Below are positions 21,125 through 30,588 of a stretch of DNA of 64,000 nucleotides, in pieces. The notes beneath the pieces are model-generated. The model did not search any database and was not told the origin of the DNA. It saw nothing but the letters and a program-made list of their open reading frames with translations. Numbering within the stretch: position 1 is the stretch's first letter; every line of letters begins with the position of its first letter. Source of the DNA: Bacteroides neonati (GTDB taxonomy: Bacteria > Bacteroidota > Bacteroidia > Bacteroidales > Bacteroidaceae); the NCBI RefSeq assembly GCF_000499785.1, contig NZ_HG726020.1:62001-126000 (forward strand), given 5' to 3'. Position numbers and translations under genes: made by a program.

Positions 21125-21684
21125 TGATGCTCAGTATTTCGTTGTTGAATTGTTTTTGAAAAAATAGCCTTCATTCGCTTGGGATTTTTAATCTGTTCGG
21201 GCAAGAGATGAAGCTTTCCTTTGACAAACAGAGATGGAGCAATCTTTACATCTTGCATAAAACGACGTGTACGTAGCTTAAATCCAAGTATTAAACCGAC
21301 CTCATACAAGCGTCCCGTTTTCTGTACACAATCCAAAAAGGATTGATGAAACGCAACAACCGGCCGAGCCTGCGGATGAATGCAACCTACCGCAAGCGAT
21401 TCTTCGCGCAGATAGTCCATCACCTTAGGAATATCAACCTCTTGGGGACATCGGGCGATACAATTCTCACAGTTCAGACAAATCCAGATGGCAGCCGAGG
21501 AAAGTACCTTTCGATCATTCTCCAATAGGTTCGTTTGCAACAAACGCATGATATAACTTGGCGGATAATCCATGTCGGACGCTAGCACACAACCGGCCGA
21601 GCATTTTCCACACTGATAGCAATGAGATACACTTACACCCGTTTGACTAACCACACGGGTAGAAAGATATTCTTTGTTTTCCAT
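21121..21684 (-). CDS. hdrC: heterodisulfide reductase-like subunit C (HdrC)
   Basis: 187 aa with two 4Fe-4S motifs: CYQCGKCSAGCVLA and CLNCENCIARCPQEV. It passes electrons from HdrA to HdrB. The start MENKEYLSTRVV at 21684 is chosen; the open frame continues to 21753 but those residues are hydrophobic and unlike the family. It is the first gene of the hdrCBA-flxDCBA operon. Stops at TGA overlapping the hdrB ATG. Confidence 0.9.
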   Translation of the reverse strand: MENKEYLSTRVVSQTGVSVSHCYQCGKCSAGCVLASDMDYPPSYIMRLLQTNLLENDRKVLSSAAIWICLNCENCIARCPQEVDIPKVMDYLREESLAVGCIHPQARPVVAFHQSFLDCVQKTGRLYEVGLILGFKLRTRRFMQDVKIAPSLFVKGKLHLLPEQIKNPKRMKAIFSKTIQQRNTEHQ

Positions 21685-21803
21685 TCTCACAGAAAAATTA
21701 TAAGAATAAATAAATCGGATAACTACACGAGGAGACAGCATACACCAAATCAACGCATATCATGCGATGGATGCAAGCCAAACAAAAAAAAGAGGTAGGG
21801 GTA

Positions 21804-22235
21804 CTAAATTAAAATATGTCGCAACGCATACACATAGTAGCGATTCGTAGGACGAATGAACTGGCCGGGCATATCGCACCATTTATACTCCTCATGTGCC
21901 AATAAAGACGATTGAGTGTGTACATTGCGAATGCTTACATGGGTTTTGAAAAGTTTCAGGAGGTTGCCATTTCCCATCAAGTCGTTGCGTGAAAAAAGGA
22001 TAGAGCTAAAATTATGCTCTGAGGTATCCATGCAATCGTAAACCTTGTTGTGGTTTGAGACCCGATCGGTAATGCCGGAAATGAACGAAGTCGATTCACC
22101 CACAGTAGTGCCATTCATCTCGACACGTGTCTCTTTCGAGTCGTTTTGAGATTCGATGCGGAGCATTTTATCGACTTGGATAGAACCGAGCACGAAAAAA
22201 GCGAACAACAGGATGAGGGTTATACTTCTATTCAT
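21804..22235 (-). CDS. hypothetical membrane-anchored protein
   Basis: 143 aa from the start MNRSITLILLFAFFVLG (22235); a longer frame opens at 22289. One N-terminal hydrophobic segment suggests a signal or anchor, and the rest is soluble with no motif I recognise. Located between the peptidoglycan-peptide operon and hdrC on the same strand, with 119 nt to hdrC. Function unknown. Confidence 0.6.
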   Translation of the reverse strand: MNRSITLILLFAFFVLGSIQVDKMLRIESQNDSKETRVEMNGTTVGESTSFISGITDRVSNHNKVYDCMDTSEHNFSSILFSRNDLMGNGNLLKLFKTHVSIRNVHTQSSLLAHEEYKWCDMPGQFIRPTNRYYVYALRHILI

Positions 22236-22389
22236 GATTTTCGGTACAAACGTACAAATAAAAATGATACAAATGGCATATTTCCTCATTCATTTTATCA
22301 TTATTTGCGCAACAAAAAACAACGAATCGTCTACAGGCCATTGTAGCCCATTTGGGAGCAGTAACGAAACAGGAGTGGAACCTTGTTTA

Positions 22390-23724
22390 TCAGTCGTTCA
22401 CATACTCTATTTGCATGCGGTAACTCCATTGCGGGAAATAAAGATTTCCACCCTCCCACTCTACCTCGCCTCGCTGAAAGTCGACTGTTTCACTGCGAGG
22501 AAACTTCTTTTCGGGAATCAGAGGCATAGAATAGTCGTTATTAACAATCATCCGCCATGAATCGATTCCTCCGCAGAAGAACATACGCTCCTCCGGAGTA
22601 CGGGCAAAAGATGGAACACCAAACGACTGATCAACAGGAACCCAGCCAACCCCTTCGAAGTACACCTCAGCCCAGTCGTGAAGATTCCAACCGTTGGGAT
22701 GCATCATAAAGCCACTTTGAAAGTGTGCAGGAATGCCACTGCAACGACAAAGCGTAATAAAGAGCAGACTCACCTGCCCGCAGTCACCGTGTCGGTTATC
22801 AAGCACGTACTCGGGGATGTTTTCCAGAGTCGAATATTCACGTGCCGAAGCCCAAGGGAAGTGAGAATTCACCCATCGGAAGATGCGTTGAGCCTTTAAG
22901 AGAGGATTGGTTTCTCCTTCGGTTAAGTTGGCTGCCAACCGGCGTATACGGGGAGAGAAGCGAATGTGTGTTTCGCGTTCGGCCGTATAGGTTTGATAGA
23001 GTGTTCCGGTCGTATCATAAGGCAATATCTCTTCGGGAGTCAGTGGATGCCACTCGGCATAGGAGACGTATTCAATGGTTTCGGAAAACGTGGTAGGCTC
23101 TCCCATCACCGCCTTTTTCTCCATATAGAGCGTGCTGTGCGGATGCGAAGCGGGTGATAACTGATAGTCGGCTTCACTGGTATGGAGCAGCTTTACTCCC
23201 TGCTGCCGAGCCTGATCGGTACGTGGATAGGGCAGCCAGCAACGAACGATTTCTCCGGCAGGTACGGCATTGGTATCTACCGTGAGTGTATAGGTTACGC
23301 GCATGCGCTTAGGCTCCACCAACGTGCGACCGGTTTTCTTTACCGCTTCTATCACAAGGGGCAGGTGTGTTTGATTCACCTTTTCGCTTTCGGTCGAGAC
23401 TATCCCCTCTTTGGCTACCTTGATCGTATAACAAGCCGAATCTATGCGGAAGAGATTAGGGCCGGCGTTACGAAAATAACGTTTCTCACCATCGAGTAGC
23501 ATACATTCCAATGCTTTGCTCTCCTCCCAACGGCGCATTTGCTCATCGGTTACATCGGGGATATACTTACGGATGTAGTCCTTCACCCGCGATTCACTCA
23601 GACAGAAGTCGGTCAATAGCCGCTGGTGCAAATCCTCTTCCCAACTATAAGCTCTGGCGGGTTGCCTTGAGGCACAAGCCGACAGTATCACGTATAGCAA
23701 GCTGATGTAGATGAGATTCTTCAT
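22390..23724 (-). CDS. transglutaminase-like lipoprotein
   Basis: 444 aa. A lipoprotein signal (YISLLYVILSACASR) is followed by a ~230-residue N-terminal region and a transglutaminase-like core with catalytic Cys in RHGDCGQVS, His in NLHDWAEVYF and Asp in PVDQSFGV. Such domains in bacteria are usually proteases or amidases. It is the third gene after the NlpC/P60 endopeptidase and the dipeptide epimerase (4-nt gap to the epimerase), so a role in cutting or uptake of peptidoglycan peptides is likely but inferred. Confidence 0.85.
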   Translation of the reverse strand: MKNLIYISLLYVILSACASRQPARAYSWEEDLHQRLLTDFCLSESRVKDYIRKYIPDVTDEQMRRWEESKALECMLLDGEKRYFRNAGPNLFRIDSACYTIKVAKEGIVSTESEKVNQTHLPLVIEAVKKTGRTLVEPKRMRVTYTLTVDTNAVPAGEIVRCWLPYPRTDQARQQGVKLLHTSEADYQLSPASHPHSTLYMEKKAVMGEPTTFSETIEYVSYAEWHPLTPEEILPYDTTGTLYQTYTAERETHIRFSPRIRRLAANLTEGETNPLLKAQRIFRWVNSHFPWASAREYSTLENIPEYVLDNRHGDCGQVSLLFITLCRCSGIPAHFQSGFMMHPNGWNLHDWAEVYFEGVGWVPVDQSFGVPSFARTPEERMFFCGGIDSWRMIVNNDYSMPLIPEKKFPRSETVDFQRGEVEWEGGNLYFPQWSYRMQIEYVND

Positions 23725-23728
23725 GACT

Positions 23729-24880
23729 TTAGATTTTCGTCACACCAATACCCGGTAAGTTCGAAAGGGTTATCTTCCCTTTCACGACCTCCATTCCCCG
23801 AAAGCGATCGTTGGATATCAACAGGTTGCCATCCAGATCGGCAAAGTCGACCGCAGGCGAAAGCTGTGCAGCAGCCGAGCAGGCGCACGAAGTCTCTGTC
23901 ATGCAGCCAATCATCACACGCATATCCAATGCACGTGCCAGCGTAAGCATCTTCCACGCTTCGCGCATGCCGGTACACTTCATTAGTTTAATGTTGATGC
24001 CGTTAAAGGCTCCGCGCAAGGCAGCTACATCACATAAGCGTTGCAACGACTCGTCGGCAAATACCGGCAAGGGGCTTTGTTGGGTTACCCATGCCGTGTC
24101 GTCGAGTTGTTCTTTGGGCATCGGTTGTTCAATCATGACAATGCCCTGATCTTTCAGCCAGTGAATCATATCGAGCGCATGGTGTTTGTCCTTCCATCCT
24201 TGATTGGCATCAATGGCAATCGGCAGGTTACTCACCGAGCGGATCGTCTGGATCATCTCCTTATCATTCTCGCGCCCCAGCTTTACCTTTAATATATTGA
24301 ATTGTCCGGCTACCTCGAGTGTCTTTTCACGCATCACCTCGGGAGTATCGATACCAATGGTAAAGGTAGTCGAAGGAGCCTTCTCTTTCGTCAGCCCCCA
24401 AATCTTATACCAAGGAGCCCCCAGCAGTTTGCCTACCAGATCGTGGAGAGCAATATCTACCGCTGCCTTTGCAGCCGTATCGCTGGGGCTGATACTATCA
24501 ACATAGGTCAGGATATCGTCGAGTTGAAAAGGATCATCGAACTGTTCGAGGTTTACTTTCTTTAGAAACGCCATCACCGTATCGACCGTTTGCCCCAAAT
24601 AGGGAGGCATGGAGGCTTCGCCATATCCGGTTACCCCTTCGTATTCAATCTCTACCTGCACATCGGGCGTAGTCGAGCGCGAGTAGGAAGCCACGGTAAA
24701 GACATGCTTCAACTTCAACTCGTATGGAAAGAACGTCATCTTCATCTTACCTCCTTTGCCCAACCGATTGATGGAGAAAGTAGTAGGAACCGTTTCGGCT
24801 GCCAATGCCTGACGAATGGTAAGCCCCGAGCCAATAGCAGCAAAGGCGGCTGTTTTGAGAAAGTCTCTACGGTTTTGCAT
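23729..24880 (-). CDS. L-Ala-D/L-Glu epimerase (enolase superfamily)
   Basis: 383 aa. A twin-arginine-like signal (MQNRRDFLKTAAFAAIGSG) precedes a mandelate racemase/muconate-lactonising fold. The catalytic KxK lies in ILKVKLGREN, the metal ligands in IDANQGW, MIEQPM and ADESLQ, and the second base in INIKLMKC. It epimerises the D-Glu of L-Ala-D-Glu released from peptidoglycan, producing L-Ala-L-Glu for normal peptidases. The neighbouring YkfC-like endopeptidase that releases this dipeptide supports the substrate. The export signal implies extracytoplasmic action, unlike the cytoplasmic E. coli YcjG. Confidence 0.9.
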   Translation of the reverse strand: MQNRRDFLKTAAFAAIGSGLTIRQALAAETVPTTFSINRLGKGGKMKMTFFPYELKLKHVFTVASYSRSTTPDVQVEIEYEGVTGYGEASMPPYLGQTVDTVMAFLKKVNLEQFDDPFQLDDILTYVDSISPSDTAAKAAVDIALHDLVGKLLGAPWYKIWGLTKEKAPSTTFTIGIDTPEVMREKTLEVAGQFNILKVKLGRENDKEMIQTIRSVSNLPIAIDANQGWKDKHHALDMIHWLKDQGIVMIEQPMPKEQLDDTAWVTQQSPLPVFADESLQRLCDVAALRGAFNGINIKLMKCTGMREAWKMLTLARALDMRVMIGCMTETSCACSAAAQLSPAVDFADLDGNLLISNDRFRGMEVVKGKITLSNLPGIGVTKI

Positions 24881-24898
24881 ATATTTCGGTGTATTAGA

Positions 24899-25861
24899 TC
24901 ATTTATAATAGGAGTTCGTCGCAGTAGTGTTAAGCCCCGTCTGCTTGTCGATAAACGGAAGCACCCGTGAGGCAAACAGCAGACGCCCCAGATTATAGGC
25001 GTCATACTCCTTATCGGAGGGGTTGAAACTACTCACGTGTACATCGCCCTGCGAATGAATAAATTGCTGATTGCCCACGTAGATGCCTACATGCACCACC
25101 CGTTCGGGCTTATCCGCGGTTGCCTTGCGTCCGAAGAAAAGAAGATCGCCGGGTTGCAGGTTACTGCAATCGGAAGCAATATCCATACGCTGGCCTACAC
25201 GAGCCTGTTGCGAAGCATCGCGCGGAATGATGATATCGTGCATAAACAAGGTTGTGCGGACAAAACCGCTACAATCGACTCCTTTCGATGAAGTGCCCGC
25301 CCATAAATATGGAATCCCCATCATTGTATAAGCGGTACGAATGATACTGGCTGCATCTTGTTTCAGCTCTTTACGCCACACGTGTTCGGGCTTCGAGATA
25401 GCCATCGGTATATAGGCTTGTCTACCGCCGGGATAGGTTACTTTGTAGAAGTTTCCCTTTGTTCCCTCCCACTTCAACCGATCGCCTGCCACTACATCAG
25501 ACACGGTCTGAGCGTTTAGGTGTGGTTTCTCATAGGTAAAGCCATAATGTGATGTTACCACTATTTTTTCAGCTTTGTTCCATGCGTCGTATTCGTCTTT
25601 GGTCATGGGCTGAATAGCCGTGCGGTGCACCCAACCCGTATAGTCGTCGGGAGTTTGAATCTGATACCACGACTGAGTTTGCAGGAGCTTGACCGGCATA
25701 CCCAGCAAAGCCTGAGTTGTCATCTCCGATGAGAAGTCGGGTTGCATCCGAAGGTTACATACCGATAGATCGACTACGCCAAACGGTTTATCAACAGCCT
25801 TATCGCCAAAGGAATAAACAGACACGAGTAAGAGCAAAAGTAGGGAAATATATTTCTTCAT
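24899..25861 (-). CDS. NlpC/P60 peptidoglycan endopeptidase with SH3 domains (YkfC-like)
   Basis: 320 aa with an N-terminal signal peptide (ISLLLLLLVSVYSFG), two bacterial SH3 domains (about residues 25-85 and 100-165) and a C-terminal NlpC/P60 domain. The catalytic Cys is in KGVDCSGFVRT, His in RVVHVGIYVG, and a third polar residue follows in FIHSQGD. The family member YkfC cleaves the gamma-D-Glu-diaminopimelate bond of L-Ala-D-Glu-containing muropeptides; the adjacent dipeptide epimerase fits that reaction. First gene of the operon, with a perfect -7 element 33 nt upstream. Confidence 0.92.
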   Translation of the reverse strand: MKKYISLLLLLLVSVYSFGDKAVDKPFGVVDLSVCNLRMQPDFSSEMTTQALLGMPVKLLQTQSWYQIQTPDDYTGWVHRTAIQPMTKDEYDAWNKAEKIVVTSHYGFTYEKPHLNAQTVSDVVAGDRLKWEGTKGNFYKVTYPGGRQAYIPMAISKPEHVWRKELKQDAASIIRTAYTMMGIPYLWAGTSSKGVDCSGFVRTTLFMHDIIIPRDASQQARVGQRMDIASDCSNLQPGDLLFFGRKATADKPERVVHVGIYVGNQQFIHSQGDVHVSSFNPSDKEYDAYNLGRLLFASRVLPFIDKQTGLNTTATNSYYK

Positions 25862-25893
25862 GGAATAAAAGATTTGAGAGATTAATGGAAAAG

Positions 25894-25901
25894 CAAAGAT
25901 A
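25894..25901 (-). promoter_or_regulatory. -7 element for the muropeptide operon
   Basis: TATCTTTG, a perfect match to TAnnTTTG, 33 nt before the start of the NlpC/P60 gene. The upstream 25 nt are A/T-rich with no clear -33 box. Confidence 0.5.
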
Positions 25902-25961
25902 GGAATAGTTTCTATTTTTTAATATATATATTTAATTATTTTAACTAAACATATCTATTAA

Positions 25962-25990
25962 AAAAGTGCAAGCGATATGCTTGCACTTTT
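25962..25990. terminator. terminator of the metal efflux operon
   Basis: Perfect 12-bp stem AAAAGTGCAAGC/GCTTGCACTTTT with a 5-nt loop, 25 nt downstream of the last efflux-operon gene. A/T tracts on both sides allow bidirectional action. Confidence 0.9.
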
Positions 25991-26015
25991 ATTAGTCTAT
26001 CTCAAAGACATCGGT

Positions 26016-26267
26016 CTACTTTTTACCTGAAAAAATAACATAGGGTAAAACCCAGAAAAAAAGAGTCGAGCCGAGCATCTCACCTAAAGGGAAATAATTA
26101 TAAAAACAGTGTTCACCTCCACATCTTGTAACGAAAAACCAAAAGCAAAAACCTGTAATAAGTCCTATGACGATACTTAGAACTACAATCCATTTCGGAG
26201 GTCTTTTCTCATTGTTATTGTTTTGTTTTTTATTCCATTCCAAGATTCGTTTGTATCGCCGTTTCAT
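26016..26267 (-). CDS. small two-helix membrane protein at the end of the efflux operon
   Basis: 83 aa: a basic N-terminus (MKRRYKRILEWNKK), a membrane helix (WIVVLSIVIGLITGFCFWFF), a Cys-containing loop (TRCGGEHCFYNYF) and a second helix. The ATG overlaps the stop of the TolC-like gene (TAATG), so the two are translationally coupled. The CGGEHC loop could bind metal. Function unknown. Confidence 0.7.
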   Translation of the reverse strand: MKRRYKRILEWNKKQNNNNEKRPPKWIVVLSIVIGLITGFCFWFFVTRCGGEHCFYNYFPLGEMLGSTLFFWVLPYVIFSGKK

Positions 26268-27445
26268 TATAATTCAATAGAAGAGAGCTGGGCAAACGCT
26301 TTCTGATAACCAAGTTCTGCTTGCAGTGCCTGGTTAACAGTATTATAGTATAACCCTATTTCTACAATATAATCTAGGATAGATATCTGTCCGGCATCCA
26401 ATGCCTTTTTCAGTAACAGGCTATTGTTTGCATTTGCCAGTGACGCGCGATAGGTTTCCGCTGCTTCCTTAAGTCCCTGTGTACGGGAATATAAAATTTC
26501 AAGTTGGCTATAAAACTGTTGTTTAGTATCCGTCTGTCTGCTTTCAGCGGCACGCAAAGCACTTTTAGCTTGCTTAACTCTGTTTTTATTAGACCACAAT
26601 GGAACAGAGACTCCCACCGAAACACCTTGAAAGCGCTGTCCAACTACATTTTCGCTCATATAACCAGCCGAAAACGTAGGTAAGCCCATCGATCTGCTCA
26701 GAGAAACCTGCTGTTTGCCAAGTTCGATTTCTTGACGAACATAAGATAGCAAAGGATTTTTCCCTTCTGCTGTAGCATACCAATCGTTAAAGTTAAGAGG
26801 CATCTCAATAGCAGTAAACCCGGAATCACTTAACGTTAAAGGCTGACCACCGTTAAGTCTTACCATCTGAGCAATAGCAGCATTTCGCTCAGTTTCAATA
26901 CGAGATACCTCTCCCTGAACAGTCGAAAGATTTAGTTGCACATTATTATATTCCATAACATTCCCTTCGCCGCTCTCAAGACGTTCTTTTTGACTAGCAG
27001 CAATCTTCTCAGCATGTTCTCTGCGTACTGCAAGTTCTTTAAGCAGGGAGTTATAGTAAACCAAATCAAGATAATACAGCTTAGCTTCGAGCAGTATATT
27101 TATTCTGTCGGACTTGTACTGCCATTCAACAAGGATATTCTGCTGATTAGCAACTCTGTTTTTCAACCCGGAGATGGTAGGTATATCAAAATTCTGCTTA
27201 ACGTTGATATCTTTGCGATTTCCAATCGAAGAGGGATTCCCCCAGAGATAATTAAATCCTATCTCCGGGTCGGATAGGTAGATACCTGTCCGATTCTCTA
27301 TCTTTTGAGCATCTGCTGCTTCTCGCAACGCTTTAAGCGTCGTGTTATTCTGCTCAATGGTACTTAGCACCTCATTCATATTATTTTGGGCAAAAAGCGA
27401 ACTCATTGCTAATGTTGCCACTATACTTATTACTATTTTTTTCAT
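26267..27445 (-). CDS. TolC/CusC-like outer-membrane efflux protein
   Basis: 392 aa with a signal peptide (VISIVATLAMSSLFAQ) and the long alpha-helical repeats of the outer membrane efflux family (two halves rich in Ala, Gln, Leu). It forms the exit duct of the tripartite pump with the two upstream genes. Starts 2 nt after the RND pump stop. Slightly shorter than many TolC proteins but consistent with CzcC-type proteins. Confidence 0.9.
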   Translation of the reverse strand: MKKIVISIVATLAMSSLFAQNNMNEVLSTIEQNNTTLKALREAADAQKIENRTGIYLSDPEIGFNYLWGNPSSIGNRKDINVKQNFDIPTISGLKNRVANQQNILVEWQYKSDRINILLEAKLYYLDLVYYNSLLKELAVRREHAEKIAASQKERLESGEGNVMEYNNVQLNLSTVQGEVSRIETERNAAIAQMVRLNGGQPLTLSDSGFTAIEMPLNFNDWYATAEGKNPLLSYVRQEIELGKQQVSLSRSMGLPTFSAGYMSENVVGQRFQGVSVGVSVPLWSNKNRVKQAKSALRAAESRQTDTKQQFYSQLEILYSRTQGLKEAAETYRASLANANNSLLLKKALDAGQISILDYIVEIGLYYNTVNQALQAELGYQKAFAQLSSIEL

Positions 27446-27447
27446 TG

Positions 27448-30400
27448 TTATACTTCTTTAATTTCATCATCTGTTATCACCTCTTCAACAATTTGTTTAT
27501 TGGTCAGAAGATACATAATAGGAATAATAAACGCATTTAGAAATGTTGACGTAAACAATCCTCCCAGAATAACGATTGCCATAGGACTTTGAATCTCATT
27601 TCCGGGTAGATCTCCCCCTATCGCTAACGGGATGAGTGCCAACCCGGTAGTCAACGCCGTCATAAGTATAGGGTTCAGACGGTCTGCCGAACCATGCATC
27701 ACGCTCTCCAAGGGCGAAAATCCTTCGTTTTGCAAATCGTTATAGCGTGATATAAGCAACATACCATTGCGTGTGGCAATACCAAAAAGAGAAATAAATC
27801 CGATAATGGCAGGAATACTCAGTACACCACCCGTAGCCCATATCGCAACCACTCCACCGATAAGTGCCAACGGTAGATTGAGTAGAATAACAGCCGACTG
27901 AGTAGTACTTCTGAACTGATTGAATAGTAGCAGAAAAATGACAAATACTGAAAAAACAGACGCAATCATCAATGTGCGCGAAGCAGCTTGTTCGCTTTCA
28001 AATTGTCCTCCGTATTCAAGATGATATCCTTCAGGCAGCTCTATTTTATCGTCTACAATCTTCTGAATATCATTTACCACACCCAATAAATCTCGTCCTG
28101 CAACATTGGCAGAGATTACTATCTTACGCGCCACATTTTCACGATTAATCGTATTGGGACCTACAGACGAAGTTATATCGGCAATATTATTCAACGGTAT
28201 CTTCCTTCCCTTCGCATCTACGATAAGATTGCGGATTCGGTCTGCAGTTTCACGGCTTGGATCGTTCACTTTCAGGGTGAGATCAAAAGCTTTGTTCCCC
28301 TCATAGACCTGCGAAACAACCTCACCGGCAAGCATTACATTCACTATTTCGGCAAATTCGGGTAACGTGATACCATATTTAGCCAGTATCTCGCGCTTGG
28401 GCTCAATCTTTAACTGAGGACGCTCCACTTGCTGCTCTACATTTAAATCTGCAATTCCTTCGACCTCTTGTATGGAAGACTTTATCTGGTTACCGATAGA
28501 AAACATTTTATTAAGGTCGGTACCAAACAGTTTGATGGCAATACTTGCTCTCGTTCCGGAAAGCATCGCATCGATGCGGTGGGTGATAGGTGCACCAACT
28601 TCTATATTAGCACCCGGAATACCCTTCATCTTCTCACGTATCTCCGACAGTACTTCGTCTTTAGACCGTTTGTCGAGAATGAAGGGTGCCTCAGCCTCCG
28701 AAACATTTACACCAAGTGCATGTTCATCCAGTTCGGCCCGTCCTGTTTTACGACCTACAGTCTGAATTTCAGGAACCGAAAGCAATTTTTCTTCAACCAT
28801 GCGTCCCACGTTGTCGGACTCTTGTAATGAGATACCGGGTAATGTACTAACACTTACCGTAAACGATCCCTCATTGAATGGGGGTAAAAAACTCCGCCCA
28901 AGAGTAGTGAAAATAACAATTGCACCAATCATCATAGCTCCTGTAACAGAAAGTATGATCTTTTTATGCTGTAAAGACCAACTTAACAATTTAGTATAAC
29001 CCGCCTTCAATTTCCGGGTAACAAATGGTTCTTTTTCTAATTCCTCCTCATTCTTCTTTGTTTTCCCCAGCAGATAACTACACAGTACGGGAGTAAGAGT
29101 TAATGCTACCACAGTCGAAGCACACAACGCTATAATAAAAGCTATTCCCAGAGGGGCAAGCATACGCCCTTCCATACCGGAGAGGAAGAAAAGAGGAACA
29201 AAGCTGGCTATAACAATCAACGTTGAGTTTAATATCGGCATACGAACCTCTTTTGAGGCCTCAAAAATAACAGTCATTACCGATTTGCGTTCATCAAGAG
29301 GTTTGTTTCGATTCTCTCGTAATCGTTTGAAAACATTCTCGACATCGACAATAGCATCATCTACCAACGATCCGATGGCAATAGCCATACCTCCCAGACT
29401 CATCGTGTTAATGGTAAGCCCCATTAAGTTGAGAGCAACAATAGAGGTTACCAATGCCAAAGGAATTGTAACCAGCGATATGACCGTAGTCCGGACATTC
29501 ATTAAAAAGATAAACAATACAATAACAACGAATATAGCACCCTCATAAAGAGATTTCTGAACATTGTCAATTGAGCTGTTAATAAATCGCTCCTGCCTAT
29601 AGATATCTGTTGTCATGTTTACGTCTGCCGGTAAGTTTTTCTTCAACTCCTCAAGGGCGTTGTCGAGCTTCTTTGTCAGCTCCAGCGTGCTGGTGTTGGG
29701 CTGTTTAGTAATAGTCAGTAATACAGCAGGTTTGGTACGGGTCGATGCAATACCCATTTTCGGAGCACGATTACCAATCTTTACCTCTGCTATGTTTTCC
29801 ACTAAAATAGGTACATCATCAACTGTCTTAATAACCGCTTTCGACAAAGCAGGCAGCTTCTCGGTAGAGAGTACCCCACGAATAATGTATTCGTTCCCAT
29901 ATTCGTACAAGACACCACCTGCTGCATTTTGATTCATACGCAGCAACGCCGCATTTACCTCGTTGAGTCCGATTCCATAAAATTTCATCTTCTCAGGGTT
30001 AAGGAGTACCTGATACTCTTTTATCTCTCCCCCGAGAACAGTCACCTGAGCCACACCACCAGTTGCAAGCACGCGAGGGCGAATCGTCCAGTCTGCTATA
30101 GTTCGCAGTTCCTGTAGAGAGGTCGTATCGGCAGTGAGAGCCACAAACATCAACTCTCCGAGAATGGATGATTGTGGTCCTAATGTGGGACTGCCCACAT
30201 TAGAGGGTAACCGGTCTTTGACCGCCGCTAATTTTTCAGAAACAATCTGTCGGGCAAGGTATATATTCGTTCCCCAGTTAAATTCCACCCATACGATTGA
30301 GAATCCTGTGGTTGATGAGGAGCGTACGCGACGTACATCGGTTGCTCCGTTTACAGCAGTTTCAAGCGGAAATGTCACCAACCGTTCAACTTCTTCCGGA

Positions 30401-30570
30401 GCCATACCTTTGGCCTCGGTCATTACGACCACGGTTGGAGCATTGAGATCCGGAAATACATCGACCTCCATTTTTGTAGCGGTATATGTTCCGCCAATCA
30501 TCAATAACAGAGATGCCACAAGGACAACAAGACGATTATTGAGTGAAAACTTTATTATCTTATTCAACAT
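27448..30570 (-). CDS. CzcA/CusA-type heavy-metal RND efflux pump
   Basis: 1040 aa, full length. Twelve membrane helices in two blocks flank large periplasmic loops. The transmembrane-4 motif IGSLVDDAIVDVENVFKRL contains the acidic residues that carry protons in metal pumps of this group. The start (KFSLNNRLVVLVASLLLMIG) and MEVDVFPDLNAPTV are typical of CzcA/CusA. Neighbours are the membrane-fusion protein and the outer membrane protein. Exact metal (Zn/Co/Cd or Cu/Ag) cannot be fixed; the His-rich adaptor and the CDF gene nearby favour zinc-type divalent ions. Confidence 0.93.
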   Translation of the reverse strand: MLNKIIKFSLNNRLVVLVASLLLMIGGTYTATKMEVDVFPDLNAPTVVVMTEAKGMAPEEVERLVTFPLETAVNGATDVRRVRSSSTTGFSIVWVEFNWGTNIYLARQIVSEKLAAVKDRLPSNVGSPTLGPQSSILGELMFVALTADTTSLQELRTIADWTIRPRVLATGGVAQVTVLGGEIKEYQVLLNPEKMKFYGIGLNEVNAALLRMNQNAAGGVLYEYGNEYIIRGVLSTEKLPALSKAVIKTVDDVPILVENIAEVKIGNRAPKMGIASTRTKPAVLLTITKQPNTSTLELTKKLDNALEELKKNLPADVNMTTDIYRQERFINSSIDNVQKSLYEGAIFVVIVLFIFLMNVRTTVISLVTIPLALVTSIVALNLMGLTINTMSLGGMAIAIGSLVDDAIVDVENVFKRLRENRNKPLDERKSVMTVIFEASKEVRMPILNSTLIVIASFVPLFFLSGMEGRMLAPLGIAFIIALCASTVVALTLTPVLCSYLLGKTKKNEEELEKEPFVTRKLKAGYTKLLSWSLQHKKIILSVTGAMMIGAIVIFTTLGRSFLPPFNEGSFTVSVSTLPGISLQESDNVGRMVEEKLLSVPEIQTVGRKTGRAELDEHALGVNVSEAEAPFILDKRSKDEVLSEIREKMKGIPGANIEVGAPITHRIDAMLSGTRASIAIKLFGTDLNKMFSIGNQIKSSIQEVEGIADLNVEQQVERPQLKIEPKREILAKYGITLPEFAEIVNVMLAGEVVSQVYEGNKAFDLTLKVNDPSRETADRIRNLIVDAKGRKIPLNNIADITSSVGPNTINRENVARKIVISANVAGRDLLGVVNDIQKIVDDKIELPEGYHLEYGGQFESEQAASRTLMIASVFSVFVIFLLLFNQFRSTTQSAVILLNLPLALIGGVVAIWATGGVLSIPAIIGFISLFGIATRNGMLLISRYNDLQNEGFSPLESVMHGSADRLNPILMTALTTGLALIPLAIGGDLPGNEIQSPMAIVILGGLFTSTFLNAFIIPIMYLLTNKQIVEEVITDDEIKEV

Positions 30571-30588
30571 AATTCAACATTTTTCGGA

